From NCBI GenBank assembly GCA_003489165.1, contig DNJG01000124.1, forward strand, positions 1 to 16,802: 16,802 nt of DNA, in the 5' to 3' direction. The position numbers were made by a program, and so were the translations under genes. Origin of the DNA: Nitrospinota bacterium. Lineage in GTDB: Bacteria; Nitrospinota; Nitrospinia; UBA9942. Of the stretch, positions 1 to 6,315 are shown piece after piece; the first letter of the stretch is position 1; the number at the start of each line of letters is the position of its first letter. The notes below the pieces were generated by a model. It ran no database searches and was not told where the DNA came from. It was given only the letters and a program-made list of their open reading frames with translations.

Positions 1-687
1 ACCGTCAAGCTTCCCCTTTAACTGCGGGAGAACGAGAGAAACCGCCTTTGCAGCACCTGTCGTAGTTGGTATCATGGATACTGCCGCAGCCCTTGCCCTT
101 CTTAAATCTTTATGAGGAAGGTCAAGAATCTTCTGGTCATTTGTATAAGAGTGGATGGTTGTCATCAATCCCATCTTTATTCCAAAATTTTCTAAAAGAA
201 CTTTTGCCACCGGCGCAAGACAATTTGTTGTGCATGAGGCATTGGATAATACATGGTGTTTTTTAGGATCATAAGATTTTTCATTTACACCGAGGACAAT
301 GGTAATATCCTCATTTTTTGCAGGTGCAGATATAATAACCTTCTTTGCCCCCGCACTCAGATGCTTTGAAGCACCATCCTTCTCTGTAAATCTGCCTGTA
401 GATTCCACCACTATGTCAACCCCCAAATCTTTCCATGGAAGCTGTGAAGGGTCAGATACTGCCAATACCTTAAGGGGTTTTCCATTAACTAAGATTGTAT
501 CGCCCTGTGCCTTTACATCTGCATCCAGATTGCCGAGGATGGAATCATATTTTAAAAGATGTGCAAGTGTCTTTGCATCAGTTATATCATTTGCTGCAAC
601 AAACTCTATCTCTTTTGTATTTAAAGATGCCCTTAAGAGATTTCTACCTATCCTTCCAAAACCATTTATACCAACCTTTATTGACAT
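1..687 (-). CDS. gap: Glyceraldehyde-3-phosphate dehydrogenase, type I (3' end beyond window)
   Basis: Reading the minus strand from ATG at 687 gives 229 uninterrupted codons running off the left edge, about two thirds of the usual ~335 residues. It catalyses oxidative phosphorylation of glyceraldehyde-3-phosphate with NAD+ in the cytoplasm (glycolysis/gluconeogenesis). Seen: the Rossmann start MSIKVGINGFGRIGRN, Asp34 in VAANDITD (typical of NAD+ preference), the catalytic block SNASCTTNCLAP with nucleophile Cys152, and the partner His179 in TTIHSYTND. The start is supported by an SD (GGGAGG, minus strand about 693-698) just upstream. It is the last of three minus-strand genes but is separated from the radical SAM gene by 362 bases holding candidate promoters, so it may be transcribed separately. 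pgk often follows gap in bacteria, but that side is outside the window. Only the C-terminal part of the catalytic domain is unseen. Confidence 0.97.
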   Translation of the reverse strand, partial: MSIKVGINGFGRIGRNLLRASLNTKEIEFVAANDITDAKTLAHLLKYDSILGNLDADVKAQGDTILVNGKPLKVLAVSDPSQLPWKDLGVDIVVESTGRFTEKDGASKHLSAGAKKVIISAPAKNEDITIVLGVNEKSYDPKKHHVLSNASCTTNCLAPVAKVLLENFGIKMGLMTTIHSYTNDQKILDLPHKDLRRARAAAVSMIPTTTGAAKAVSLVLPQLKGKLDG

Positions 688-725
688 AAGACCTCCCATA
701 AAAAAGAATTAAGAAGACAGAAGTC

Positions 726-882
726 AGAATCCAGACTTCAGAATAACAAAAACCTATTGAAACCACAGATGGACACAGATTAACACAGATAAAAATTCTT
801 TTAAAAAACTTTTATATCTACGTTCATCTGCGGTTGCTCTTATAATTTTCTTAAAGAATCTTTATTCTGGCTGCTGTATTCT
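726..882. repeat. Two concentric imperfect palindromes built from tandem short words
   Basis: Outer arms: 726-746 and 862-882, where 16 of 21 positions are complementary, built on AGAAT-N-CAG. Inner arms: 761-785 and 811-835, where about 19 of 25 positions are complementary; the left arm is a 10-nt-period array of CACAGAT (CACAGATGGA, CACAGATTAA, CACAGAT). The centre is AT-rich. A further short stem, GAAGTC/GACTTC (720-725/734-739), lies in the left flank. The block sits in the gap leader between the candidate promoters and the start codon, so it would be in the 5' UTR if those promoters are used. It has the same architecture as the other word-palindromes in this window but different words. 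Confidence 0.75.
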
Positions 883-886
883 ACAA

Positions 887-965
887 ATTCTACATCTTTA
901 TTACATTTAGTCAAACATTTTTTAATTTATAGGAAATTATAATAGCATTTAGACAGGATTAACAA
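887..965 (-). promoter_or_regulatory. Candidate promoters for gap
   Basis: Two sigma70-like pairs read on the minus strand. The first is TTGTTA (965-960), an 18-nt spacer, then TATAAT (941-936). The second is TTGACT (914-909), a 16-nt spacer, then TAGAAT (892-887). Both would give a leader of over 190 nt carrying the nested palindromes. The -35 of the first overlaps the left arm of the palindrome at 951-1025. They are assigned by consensus only; AT-rich spacers give chance matches easily. Confidence 0.35.
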
Positions 966-1025
966 AATAATAAAAAAAAGATGCCTATCTTCTATCATCT
1001 ATCTTTTATCCTGCATATCCTGTCT
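951..1025. repeat. Imperfect palindrome, AGACAGGAT word type
   Basis: Left arm 951-968 (begins AGACAGGATTAACA) and right arm 1008-1025 (ends GCATATCCTGTCT) are reverse complements with a few mismatches around a 39-nt AT-rich centre. The centre contains a polypyrimidine run built from TCTATC/TCTTCTATC. It lies immediately 3' of the radical SAM gene and could act as a 3'-end hairpin for that transcript. Confidence 0.6.
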
Positions 1026-1049
1026 AATTTCAAGTCTTTGTTTCTGTCT

Positions 1050-2342
1050 TTATTCCAAAATCTCAGGCATCTTCAATGCCTTTTTTCTATAGCTTAGATT
1101 TGCTGCAATTCTATAGATAATACCCCTTGGGCTTCTCAAACTCCTCTTTAGTATATTTGGAATAGTATATGTCTTCCTGAAAATCCAATAGTAACCGCTC
1201 TGCAGCTGTTCAGCAGTCATCCCCTTCGGCTGGAACACAACCTCGCCTGTATGATATTTTCCCCAGTCCCTGTCAATTATCCTCCACTCCTTTTCAAGGG
1301 TTCTATAAGTCACCGTCCCGGGAAGAGGGGTGAGTATATGAAATTGTGCTGCATCCAGCCTTGTCTCCATTATAAAGTCAAATGTATCTCTGAACACGGA
1401 CGGGTCATCTTCATCAAGTCCGAATACAAAACTTCCAACAATATTTATGCCGGCATCGTGTATCTTTCTTATCGCCTCTTTATAGCCTTCAGCAGAGTTC
1501 CACCCCTTATTCATCTTTTCAAGATTTTTCTGGGAAAGGCTCTCAAATCCGATAAATGCATATTTGCCGCCGCTCCTGGCGTAGAGTTGCAGCAGTTGGG
1601 GGTCTTTTGCCATCGTAATAGATGCCTGGCTTCCCCATATAACCTTGAGCGGTATAAGTTTTTGGAAAAGCTCTCTTGCATATTTAGGTCTTCCGACAAT
1701 GTTGTCATCCATAAAGAAAAATTCTCTTGAATCAAACCCCTTTATTTCTTCAACTACCTCATCAACTGGCCTTACCCTGAATTTATTGCCAAAGAATGCA
1801 GTAACTGCACAGTAGTCACAATTAAACGGACAGCCGCGGGTTGCCTGCAGGGTGTAATAACCGGAATACATTTTTCTATCATGGAGGTCTCTTCGTGGAA
1901 TAGCCATGTTTTTCATGTCACACAATCTATCCGCCTTATACTTTGGCTTCAACTCACCTTTTTTAAAATCATCAAGCAATTTATGCCAGACAAGCTCTGC
2001 CTCTCCGATAACAACAGCATCTGCATGTTCCAGCGCCTCATCCGGCATGGCAGAGACATGAACACCCCCCATTACAACTGTTATGCCCTCTTTTCTGAAA
2101 CTATCTGCGATTTCATAGGCACCCGGCATCTCCGATGTAAACCCTGTTATGCCGACAATGTCTGCATTTGTGTGATAGTCAATAGGCTTAACCCTATTAT
2201 CCAGTATTTCAACATCCCATTCCTTTGGGGTAAGTGCAGCAATGGTGGGGAGGTTGAGACGCAAAAAACCTGCCCTTCCGCTCCTGGAAACCTTCCCCCA
2301 GTAACTACGCTCATTTTTTGGTAAAATTAAAAGAAGCTTCAT
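1050..2342 (-). CDS. B12-binding-type radical SAM protein, function unknown
   Basis: 430 residues. The N-terminal ~135 residues have the alternating Rossmann pattern of a cobalamin-binding domain (DIVGITGFTSEM at 61-72, VVMGGVHVSAMPDEAL at 89-104, VVIGEAE at 110-116). The cobalt-ligating DxHxxG motif is absent, so any bound B12 would be base-off without a His ligand, or the domain may not bind it. The radical SAM core follows, with the CxxxCxxC cluster at Cys171, Cys175 and Cys178 (GCPFNCDYC) and MDDN at 211-214. The C-terminal ~120 residues (FHILTPLPGT and the region after) resemble the DUF4070-like extension common in this family. The reaction cannot be deduced; relatives include methyltransferases and ring-forming enzymes acting on lipids or natural products. 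It lies downstream of comF on the same strand, 165 bases away with a palindrome between. No strong SD precedes the start. Confidence 0.88.
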   Translation of the reverse strand: MKLLLILPKNERSYWGKVSRSGRAGFLRLNLPTIAALTPKEWDVEILDNRVKPIDYHTNADIVGITGFTSEMPGAYEIADSFRKEGITVVMGGVHVSAMPDEALEHADAVVIGEAELVWHKLLDDFKKGELKPKYKADRLCDMKNMAIPRRDLHDRKMYSGYYTLQATRGCPFNCDYCAVTAFFGNKFRVRPVDEVVEEIKGFDSREFFFMDDNIVGRPKYARELFQKLIPLKVIWGSQASITMAKDPQLLQLYARSGGKYAFIGFESLSQKNLEKMNKGWNSAEGYKEAIRKIHDAGINIVGSFVFGLDEDDPSVFRDTFDFIMETRLDAAQFHILTPLPGTVTYRTLEKEWRIIDRDWGKYHTGEVVFQPKGMTAEQLQSGYYWIFRKTYTIPNILKRSLRSPRGIIYRIAANLSYRKKALKMPEILE

Positions 2343-2366
2343 TTTTGCATGAAATTATAAAATTAG

Positions 2367-2478
2367 CCACAGAGGCACGGAGACACAGAGATAAATTAAA
2401 ATTAAGAAAAAATCTTTAAAAGAGAAAAAACAAATTCTTTTTCATTGTTATTTTCTCTGTGCCTCAGTGTCTCAGTGG
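2367..2478. repeat. Imperfect palindrome, CACNGAGR word type
   Basis: Left arm 2367-2391 and right arm 2454-2478, with 21 of 25 positions complementary. Each arm is three tandem copies of an 8-nt word (CACAGAGG, CACGGAGA, CACAGAGA on the left). The 62-nt centre is A/T-rich. It fills the spacer between the comF stop and the radical SAM start on the minus strand. No U-tract follows either arm, so it is not a textbook Rho-independent terminator. Confidence 0.8.
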
Positions 2479-2507
2479 TTTAATCAAGTCTTTGTTCTTA
2501 AAAAAGT

Positions 2508-3221
2508 TTATGCCTTTGCAAATGTTAGTACATATACCTTTCCTGCCCCTGCCTTTTTAATAACCTTTACACATTCCTTTATTGTAGCCCCTGTAGTAAA
2601 TACATCATCTATTAGGAGTATTGATTTATCTTTTATTCCGGAAGTATCAATCACTAAAAAAGCACCTTTTACATTTTCCATCCTCTCACTTCCACTTAAG
2701 CTTACCTGAGGGGCGGTGTATCTTGTCCTGACAAGATTCCCATAAGATACAGGTATATTAAGCCCTCTGCCAATCCCTTCAGCCAAAATATAAGCCTGGT
2801 CATAACCACGCTCCTTTAACCTTTTCACATGAAGCGGGACATGGACAATTAATTCAGGGGAAAGTTCAGTTATCTTCTCATATAAAACTTTAAGTATAAT
2901 TGAAACCAAATCCTTACCAATGTATGGTTTGTTATGATATTTGTATGTGGATATAATATCACTTGCCGTCTTGTCATATTGGCATACAGATAATGCCCTG
3001 TCAAATAAGGGCGGGGAGCTTCTGCATCTACCACACAAATAATTAAGACTCTCTTCAATGGGATATGTAACTTCAAATGGTATCCCACACCTCGCACAGG
3101 CAGGGTCTTTGATGAACGATATTTTATCCATGCAGTTTGGACAAATAGTTTCTGCATCTCCATCATGCGAACTCTCGCACAAGATGCACTTTTGGGGGAA
3201 AATTATATCAAGAAATTTCAT
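2508..3221 (-). CDS. comF: ComF-family phosphoribosyltransferase-like protein
   Basis: 237 residues, the usual ComF/GntX length. The N-terminal zinc-finger region carries four CxxC pairs (Cys12/15, 27/30, 42/45, 63/66), the double zinc-ribbon of this family. The type I phosphoribosyltransferase domain follows, with the family signature VPLHVKRLKERGYDQA (128-143) and the PRPP-binding loop ILLIDDVFTTGATIKE (201-216). ComF proteins are needed for natural DNA uptake in some bacteria (Bacillus, Haemophilus), where they are thought to help convert incoming single-stranded DNA. Many non-competent bacteria also carry them, and their substrate is unproven. No competence genes are seen nearby. It is the first gene of the minus-strand group and is divergent from yajQ. 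The start has no clear SD (TTGTTAAATG precedes it). Confidence 0.93.
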   Translation of the reverse strand: MKFLDIIFPQKCILCESSHDGDAETICPNCMDKISFIKDPACARCGIPFEVTYPIEESLNYLCGRCRSSPPLFDRALSVCQYDKTASDIISTYKYHNKPYIGKDLVSIILKVLYEKITELSPELIVHVPLHVKRLKERGYDQAYILAEGIGRGLNIPVSYGNLVRTRYTAPQVSLSGSERMENVKGAFLVIDTSGIKDKSILLIDDVFTTGATIKECVKVIKKAGAGKVYVLTFAKA

Positions 3222-3238
3222 TTAACAATATATTGGTC

Positions 3239-3265
3239 AAAAGAGTATCAAAAGAGTATCTCTTT
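3239..3265 (+). promoter_or_regulatory. Operator-like repeat at the yajQ promoter
   Basis: AAAAGAGTATC occurs twice in perfect tandem (3239-3249 and 3250-3260). The second copy also forms a perfect 15-bp dyad AAAGAGTATCTCTTT (3251-3265) that overlaps the -35 hexamer by two bases. A repressor bound there would block the promoter; an activator could use the tandem copies. The binding protein is unknown. Confidence 0.4.
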
Positions 3266-3292
3266 GACATTTTTTATATATTTGGTTATTAT
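3264..3292 (+). promoter_or_regulatory. Sigma70-type promoter for the yajQ operon
   Basis: A consensus -35 TTGACA (3264-3269), an optimal 17-nt spacer and a -10 TATTAT (3287-3292, 5 of 6 to consensus). Transcription would start near 3299 and give a leader of about 264 nt before yajQ, which includes the candidate insertion. Confidence 0.7.
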
Positions 3293-3368
3293 TTGAATAT
3301 CACCTAAAGAAAAAGCCTTTTTGCATTTGAATCTTAATATATCAAATTTTAGAGATAAAAATATAGTA

Positions 3369-3560
3369 TTGGGAGGTTACCCAAAATCCAATTTAGGATT
3401 TTGGGTGAAATTGCAAAGTCGCCTGAAAGACAAAGCGAGAAGCAATTTTGCGACGCAACCGTATATGACCAATACGGTGAGGAACAAAATTGATGATAAC
3501 GCAGTATTTCAGGATGAATCTGCGATTTTAAATTCCGTTTTAGCAGAATTTGGGAGGTTA
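3369..3560. mobile_element. Candidate short non-coding insertion (MITE-like) in the yajQ leader
   Basis: An exact 11-base direct repeat TTGGGAGGTTA brackets a 170-base segment (copies at 3369-3379 and 3550-3560; segment 3380-3549). The right copy supplies the yajQ SD. The segment is rich in dyads: a perfect 10-bp stem CCCAAAATCC/GGATTTTGGG (3380-3405), ACCGTAT/ATACGGT (3458-3464/3472-3478) and CGCAG/CTGCG (about 3500-3524). This resembles a short non-autonomous insertion whose target duplication preserved the SD. No convincing terminal inverted repeats are seen, and GGGAGGTT is a favoured SD sequence here (prs and rplY), so part of the repeat match may be coincidence. A structured regulatory leader is the main alternative. 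Confidence 0.4.
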
Positions 3561-3562
3561 GC

Positions 3563-4060
3563 ATGTCAAAAGAGAGTTCCTTTGATATAGTATCCATTGT
3601 TGAAATACCTGAGGTGATAAATGCCATTAATCAGGCAATGATGGAGATAAAGCAGAGATTTGATTTTAAAGGGAGTAAGAGTGACATAAAACTTGAGGAG
3701 AAGGACAAGAAGATTGTTTTGTTATCCGATGATGAACATAAATTAAAGAGTGTTATAGATATTCTTCAGACTAAACTTGTTAAAAGGGGTGTATCTCTTA
3801 AGGCGTTAAAATATGATAAGGTTGAACCTGCAACCGGAGGGACAGTGAGGCAGGTAATAACACTTCAGCAGGGCATACCGGTGGAAAAGGCAAAAGAGAT
3901 TGTAAAAATTATAAAGGATACAAAGCTAAAGGTTCAGGCTCAGATTCAGGGTGAGCAGGTTCGCGTGGCAGGAAAGAATAAGGATGACCTGCAATCTGTT
4001 ATAAGTTTGTTGCGGGGTAAAAATATGGGAATAGACTTACAATTTGTCAATTACAGGTGA
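3563..4060 (+). CDS. yajQ: YajQ-family nucleotide-binding protein
   Basis: 165 residues, full length for the family (UPF0234). Seen: the conserved N-terminus SSFDIVSIVEIPEVINAINQ (5-24), the RFDFKGSKSDI block (32-42), the central TGGTVRQVITLQQGIP (91-106) and the C-terminal DLQFVNYR. YajQ proteins are small cytoplasmic two-domain proteins that bind nucleic acid or nucleotides. A Xanthomonas homologue binds cyclic-di-GMP and acts with a transcription factor. The role in this organism is unknown. A strong SD (GGGAGG, 3552-3557) precedes ATG. It is first in the plus-strand run and lies behind a strong promoter. The next gene starts 48 bases later. Confidence 0.95.
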   Translation: MSKESSFDIVSIVEIPEVINAINQAMMEIKQRFDFKGSKSDIKLEEKDKKIVLLSDDEHKLKSVIDILQTKLVKRGVSLKALKYDKVEPATGGTVRQVITLQQGIPVEKAKEIVKIIKDTKLKVQAQIQGEQVRVAGKNKDDLQSVISLLRGKNMGIDLQFVNYR

Positions 4061-4108
4061 TAAATATAGTAGCAGAGAATAACATAAAAGATATTTTTTT
4101 ATTTTAAT

Positions 4109-4567
4109 ATGAGAAGCACAGGTGAAATTCTTAATGATACTATAAGGAAACTTGGGCTTGATTCAAAGATAAAATCACATCAGATATGGTATATATGGGA
4201 TAAGGTAGTTGGGCATCACATAGCCAATGTAGCCCAGCCTGAAGATATTAAGGGAAAGACACTTTTTGTAAATGTAAGGGACAATATCTGGTTAAGACAG
4301 TTAAAATTTTTAGAATCTATGATGGTGAATAAATTAAACACCACTATTGGTGAGACTGTAATAAATAAGATATATTTCAAGCTGGGAGAGATTAAGCAGT
4401 TAGGGAGTGATGGAGTTAAGGAGTTAAGGGATAAAAACTCTTCAACTCCTCAACTCCTCAACTCCTCAACTGCCACTGATATAGACCTGCCTTCTATCAA
4501 GGATGCAGATTTAAAAAAGACTATTCAGAGAATAATATCCAAAGCCAATGCTATAAAGAGGACATGA
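4109..4567 (+). CDS. DUF721 (DciA-like) protein with a repeat insertion
   Basis: 152 residues. The first ~95 match the DUF721 pattern: a helix MRSTGEILNDTIRKLGL, then IWDKVVGHHIANVAQPEDIKGKTLFVNVRDNIWLRQLKFLE. DUF721 includes DciA, the ancestral loader/operator of the replicative helicase DnaB, so a replication role is possible but unproven for this protein. Residues ~97-121 are a low-complexity linker encoded almost wholly by the palindrome at 4397-4472. A basic C-terminal helix (DADLKKTIQRIISKANAIKR) follows in frame. The repeat therefore sits between two domains and leaves the frame open. No SD is visible (leader is AT-rich), so the start is less certain than others. The stop overlaps the next start (ATGA, 4564-4567). 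Confidence 0.8.
   Translation: MRSTGEILNDTIRKLGLDSKIKSHQIWYIWDKVVGHHIANVAQPEDIKGKTLFVNVRDNIWLRQLKFLESMMVNKLNTTIGETVINKIYFKLGEIKQLGSDGVKELRDKNSSTPQLLNSSTATDIDLPSIKDADLKKTIQRIISKANAIKRT
4397..4472. repeat. GGAGTTGA-type palindrome inside the DUF721 gene
   Basis: Left arm 4397-4431 (contains GGAGTTAAGGAGTTAAGG) and right arm 4438-4472 (three perfect TCAACTCC words plus TCAACT), with only 6 nt between. 25 of 35 positions are strictly complementary, and several of the mismatches would be G-U pairs in RNA. It is the same word family as the palindrome at 9567-9650. It is translated in frame as a Ser/Thr/Leu/Asn-rich linker. Confidence 0.85.
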
Positions 4568-6315
4568 TACATCTCAAATTTCAAATTGTATGTTCCTTCT
4601 TGATTTTATCTTTTGCATCTGGATGTGCAACTTACAAGGGCAAATTAAAAGAACCTGTAACGCAGAAAAAGGAATATATCTCTCAGGCGGCAGCAAAGGA
4701 AGGCTTGCCACAGGATTACAGGGCATATTATCATTATCTTATGGGCTTAATCAATGAGCTTCACAATGATATTGAACCTGCAATAAAAGAATACCAGAAG
4801 GCAAGGCTCTATGACCCGAAATCTATTGCCGTACTTAAAAATCTTGCCGTAGTATCATTGCGTAAGGGGGATATTATATCGGCATTAGATGCCTGTGAAG
4901 AATCTCTTAAAATAGACCCTAATTTTATATCTGCCCGAATGATAAAGGGGAGCATATATTCAAGCCAGAAAAAGTATGAGTCCGCAGTGGAGGAATATAA
5001 AAAAGTAATAGAAATTGACCCTCAAGCTAAAGATGCCCATTTATACCTTGGAATAATATATGCTGAGAATAAGGACTATGATTCTGCAATTGCAATGCTT
5101 GAAAAACTGATAAAGATAGAACCAAATTATGTCTTAGGATTCTATTATCTCGGCAGAATAAATGCGAAGACAAAAAATTATGCAAAGGCAGAGGAGCATT
5201 TTACTAAGGCACTTGAAATACACCCAAACTTTCTGAAGGTCATGGAAGACCTCGGTTTGGTCTATCAACTTCAAAAGAAGCATGATAGTGCAATAGACAT
5301 GTACAAAAAAATACTTGAAATTGACCCATTAAACGAACTTGCCCATAACATGCTGGGAGAGATATATATAAAAGAAGAGGCTTATGACAAGGCACTTGAC
5401 GAATATAAAAAATTGAGCGAGAGTCTTCCTGATAATGTAGAGGTTCGTATTAAAATGGGGCTTATATATTATCAGCAAAAGGATTTGATGAGGGCATTAG
5501 AGGAATTTCAGCTGGCAAGGGCGGCAGACCCTAAAAACGGCAAGACTATTTTCTATATTGCCTCAATCTATGAGGAAATGAATAATTATGAAGATGCTCT
5601 TGACGAGTGGCTTAAACTCTTAAAGATTGAACCAAAATCTGTAGATATCATGCTCCACATCAGCCAGATATACGAAAAATTGAAAAAGCTGGAAGAGGCT
5701 ATTGATATTATAAATCGTGCAATCAAGATAGAGCCCAATGACCCAAAATTGTATTTTTATCTCGGGGTTGCACAATACAATGAAAAGAGATATACAGATG
5801 CCGTAGAAAATTTTAAGAAGGCTGTAGAAATGGAGCCAGAAAATGATACCTACCACTTCAGGCTTGGTATTACTTATGAAAAATTAAAAGAGTATGGGAA
5901 ATGCATTGATGCGATGAAAAAGACATTACAGCTGAATGAAGACCATCCAAGTGCACATAACTATCTTGGCTATATCTATGCTGAGATGGGGATTAATCTT
6001 AATGATGCATTGGAACATATAATGAAGGCGTTGGAATTTGAATCTGATAACGGATATTTTCTTGACAGCCTCGGATGGGTCTATTACAAAAAGGAACTCT
6101 ATGATAAAGCGATAGAAAAACTGGAAGAGGCTGTCCTCCTTGTCCCTGACGATCCAACCATGTATGACCATCTTGGAGAGGCATATTTCAGGATAAATAA
6201 TTACGAAAAGGCAAAAGATGCATGGGAAAAATCCCTTAAGGGAGAAAAGAACAGTGCAATAGAAGAGAAAGTAAAAAAGGCAAACAAACTCTTAAGGAAT
6301 AAGCCGCGGAAATGA
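4564..6315 (+). CDS. TPR-repeat lipoprotein (15 tetratricopeptide repeats)
   Basis: 583 residues. The N-terminus is a lipoprotein signal peptide with hydrophobic VCSFLILSFASG and lipid-attachment Cys21 (ASGC). From residue ~55 to ~565 I count 15 consecutive tetratricopeptide repeats, nearly all exactly 34 residues, with the usual G/A-x-x-Y, A at position 20 and P near the end. One repeat (NYLGYIYAEMGINLNDAL...) has an extra residue. TPR arrays are scaffolds, so this is probably a periplasm-facing, membrane-anchored assembly factor; the partner is unknown. The next gene is also a lipoprotein and overlaps by 4 bases, suggesting the two act together in envelope or outer-membrane biogenesis (inference). 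The start overlaps the DUF721 stop; an AGAGGA lies only 1 nt from ATG, so translational coupling is likely. Confidence 0.9.
   Translation: MIHLKFQIVCSFLILSFASGCATYKGKLKEPVTQKKEYISQAAAKEGLPQDYRAYYHYLMGLINELHNDIEPAIKEYQKARLYDPKSIAVLKNLAVVSLRKGDIISALDACEESLKIDPNFISARMIKGSIYSSQKKYESAVEEYKKVIEIDPQAKDAHLYLGIIYAENKDYDSAIAMLEKLIKIEPNYVLGFYYLGRINAKTKNYAKAEEHFTKALEIHPNFLKVMEDLGLVYQLQKKHDSAIDMYKKILEIDPLNELAHNMLGEIYIKEEAYDKALDEYKKLSESLPDNVEVRIKMGLIYYQQKDLMRALEEFQLARAADPKNGKTIFYIASIYEEMNNYEDALDEWLKLLKIEPKSVDIMLHISQIYEKLKKLEEAIDIINRAIKIEPNDPKLYFYLGVAQYNEKRYTDAVENFKKAVEMEPENDTYHFRLGITYEKLKEYGKCIDAMKKTLQLNEDHPSAHNYLGYIYAEMGINLNDALEHIMKALEFESDNGYFLDSLGWVYYKKELYDKAIEKLEEAVLLVPDDPTMYDHLGEAYFRINNYEKAKDAWEKSLKGEKNSAIEEKVKKANKLLRNKPRK

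Larger units (their letters stand above)
688..1049. other. 362-base intergenic region between gap and the radical SAM gene
   Basis: No credible gene is seen here. The region holds the gap leader, two candidate minus-strand promoters (887-914 and 936-965), two concentric word-palindromes (726-882) and a third palindrome (951-1025). On the minus strand, downstream of the radical SAM gene, a weak hairpin (AGATG/CATCT, 979-1000) is followed by eight T residues (979-972). This could serve as a modest Rho-independent terminator for that gene, but its stem is only 5 bp. Confidence 0.7.
3222..3562. other. 341-base divergent intergenic region between comF and yajQ
   Basis: It holds a near-consensus plus-strand promoter (3264-3292), an operator-like direct and inverted repeat next to its -35 (3239-3265), and a ~170-base structured segment between two 11-base direct repeats (3369-3560). 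Short open frames cross it on both strands (3321-3590 plus from TTG, 3349-3627 minus). They overlap the start of yajQ and have no SD, so I do not call them genes. No good comF promoter was found. Confidence 0.7.

Noticed and set aside
299..712. Plus-strand 137-residue open frame
   Set aside because: It is antisense to gap, whose reading frame is intact and carries all catalytic motifs.
2367..2478. Rho-independent terminator between comF and the radical SAM gene
   Set aside because: The hairpin has a 62-nt centre and no T-run after either arm, so I list it only as a repeat.
3321..3590. Plus-strand 89-residue open frame from TTG, and a minus-strand frame 3349-3627, across the yajQ leader
   Set aside because: Neither has an SD, both overlap the yajQ start, and the region is better explained as a structured or inserted non-coding segment.
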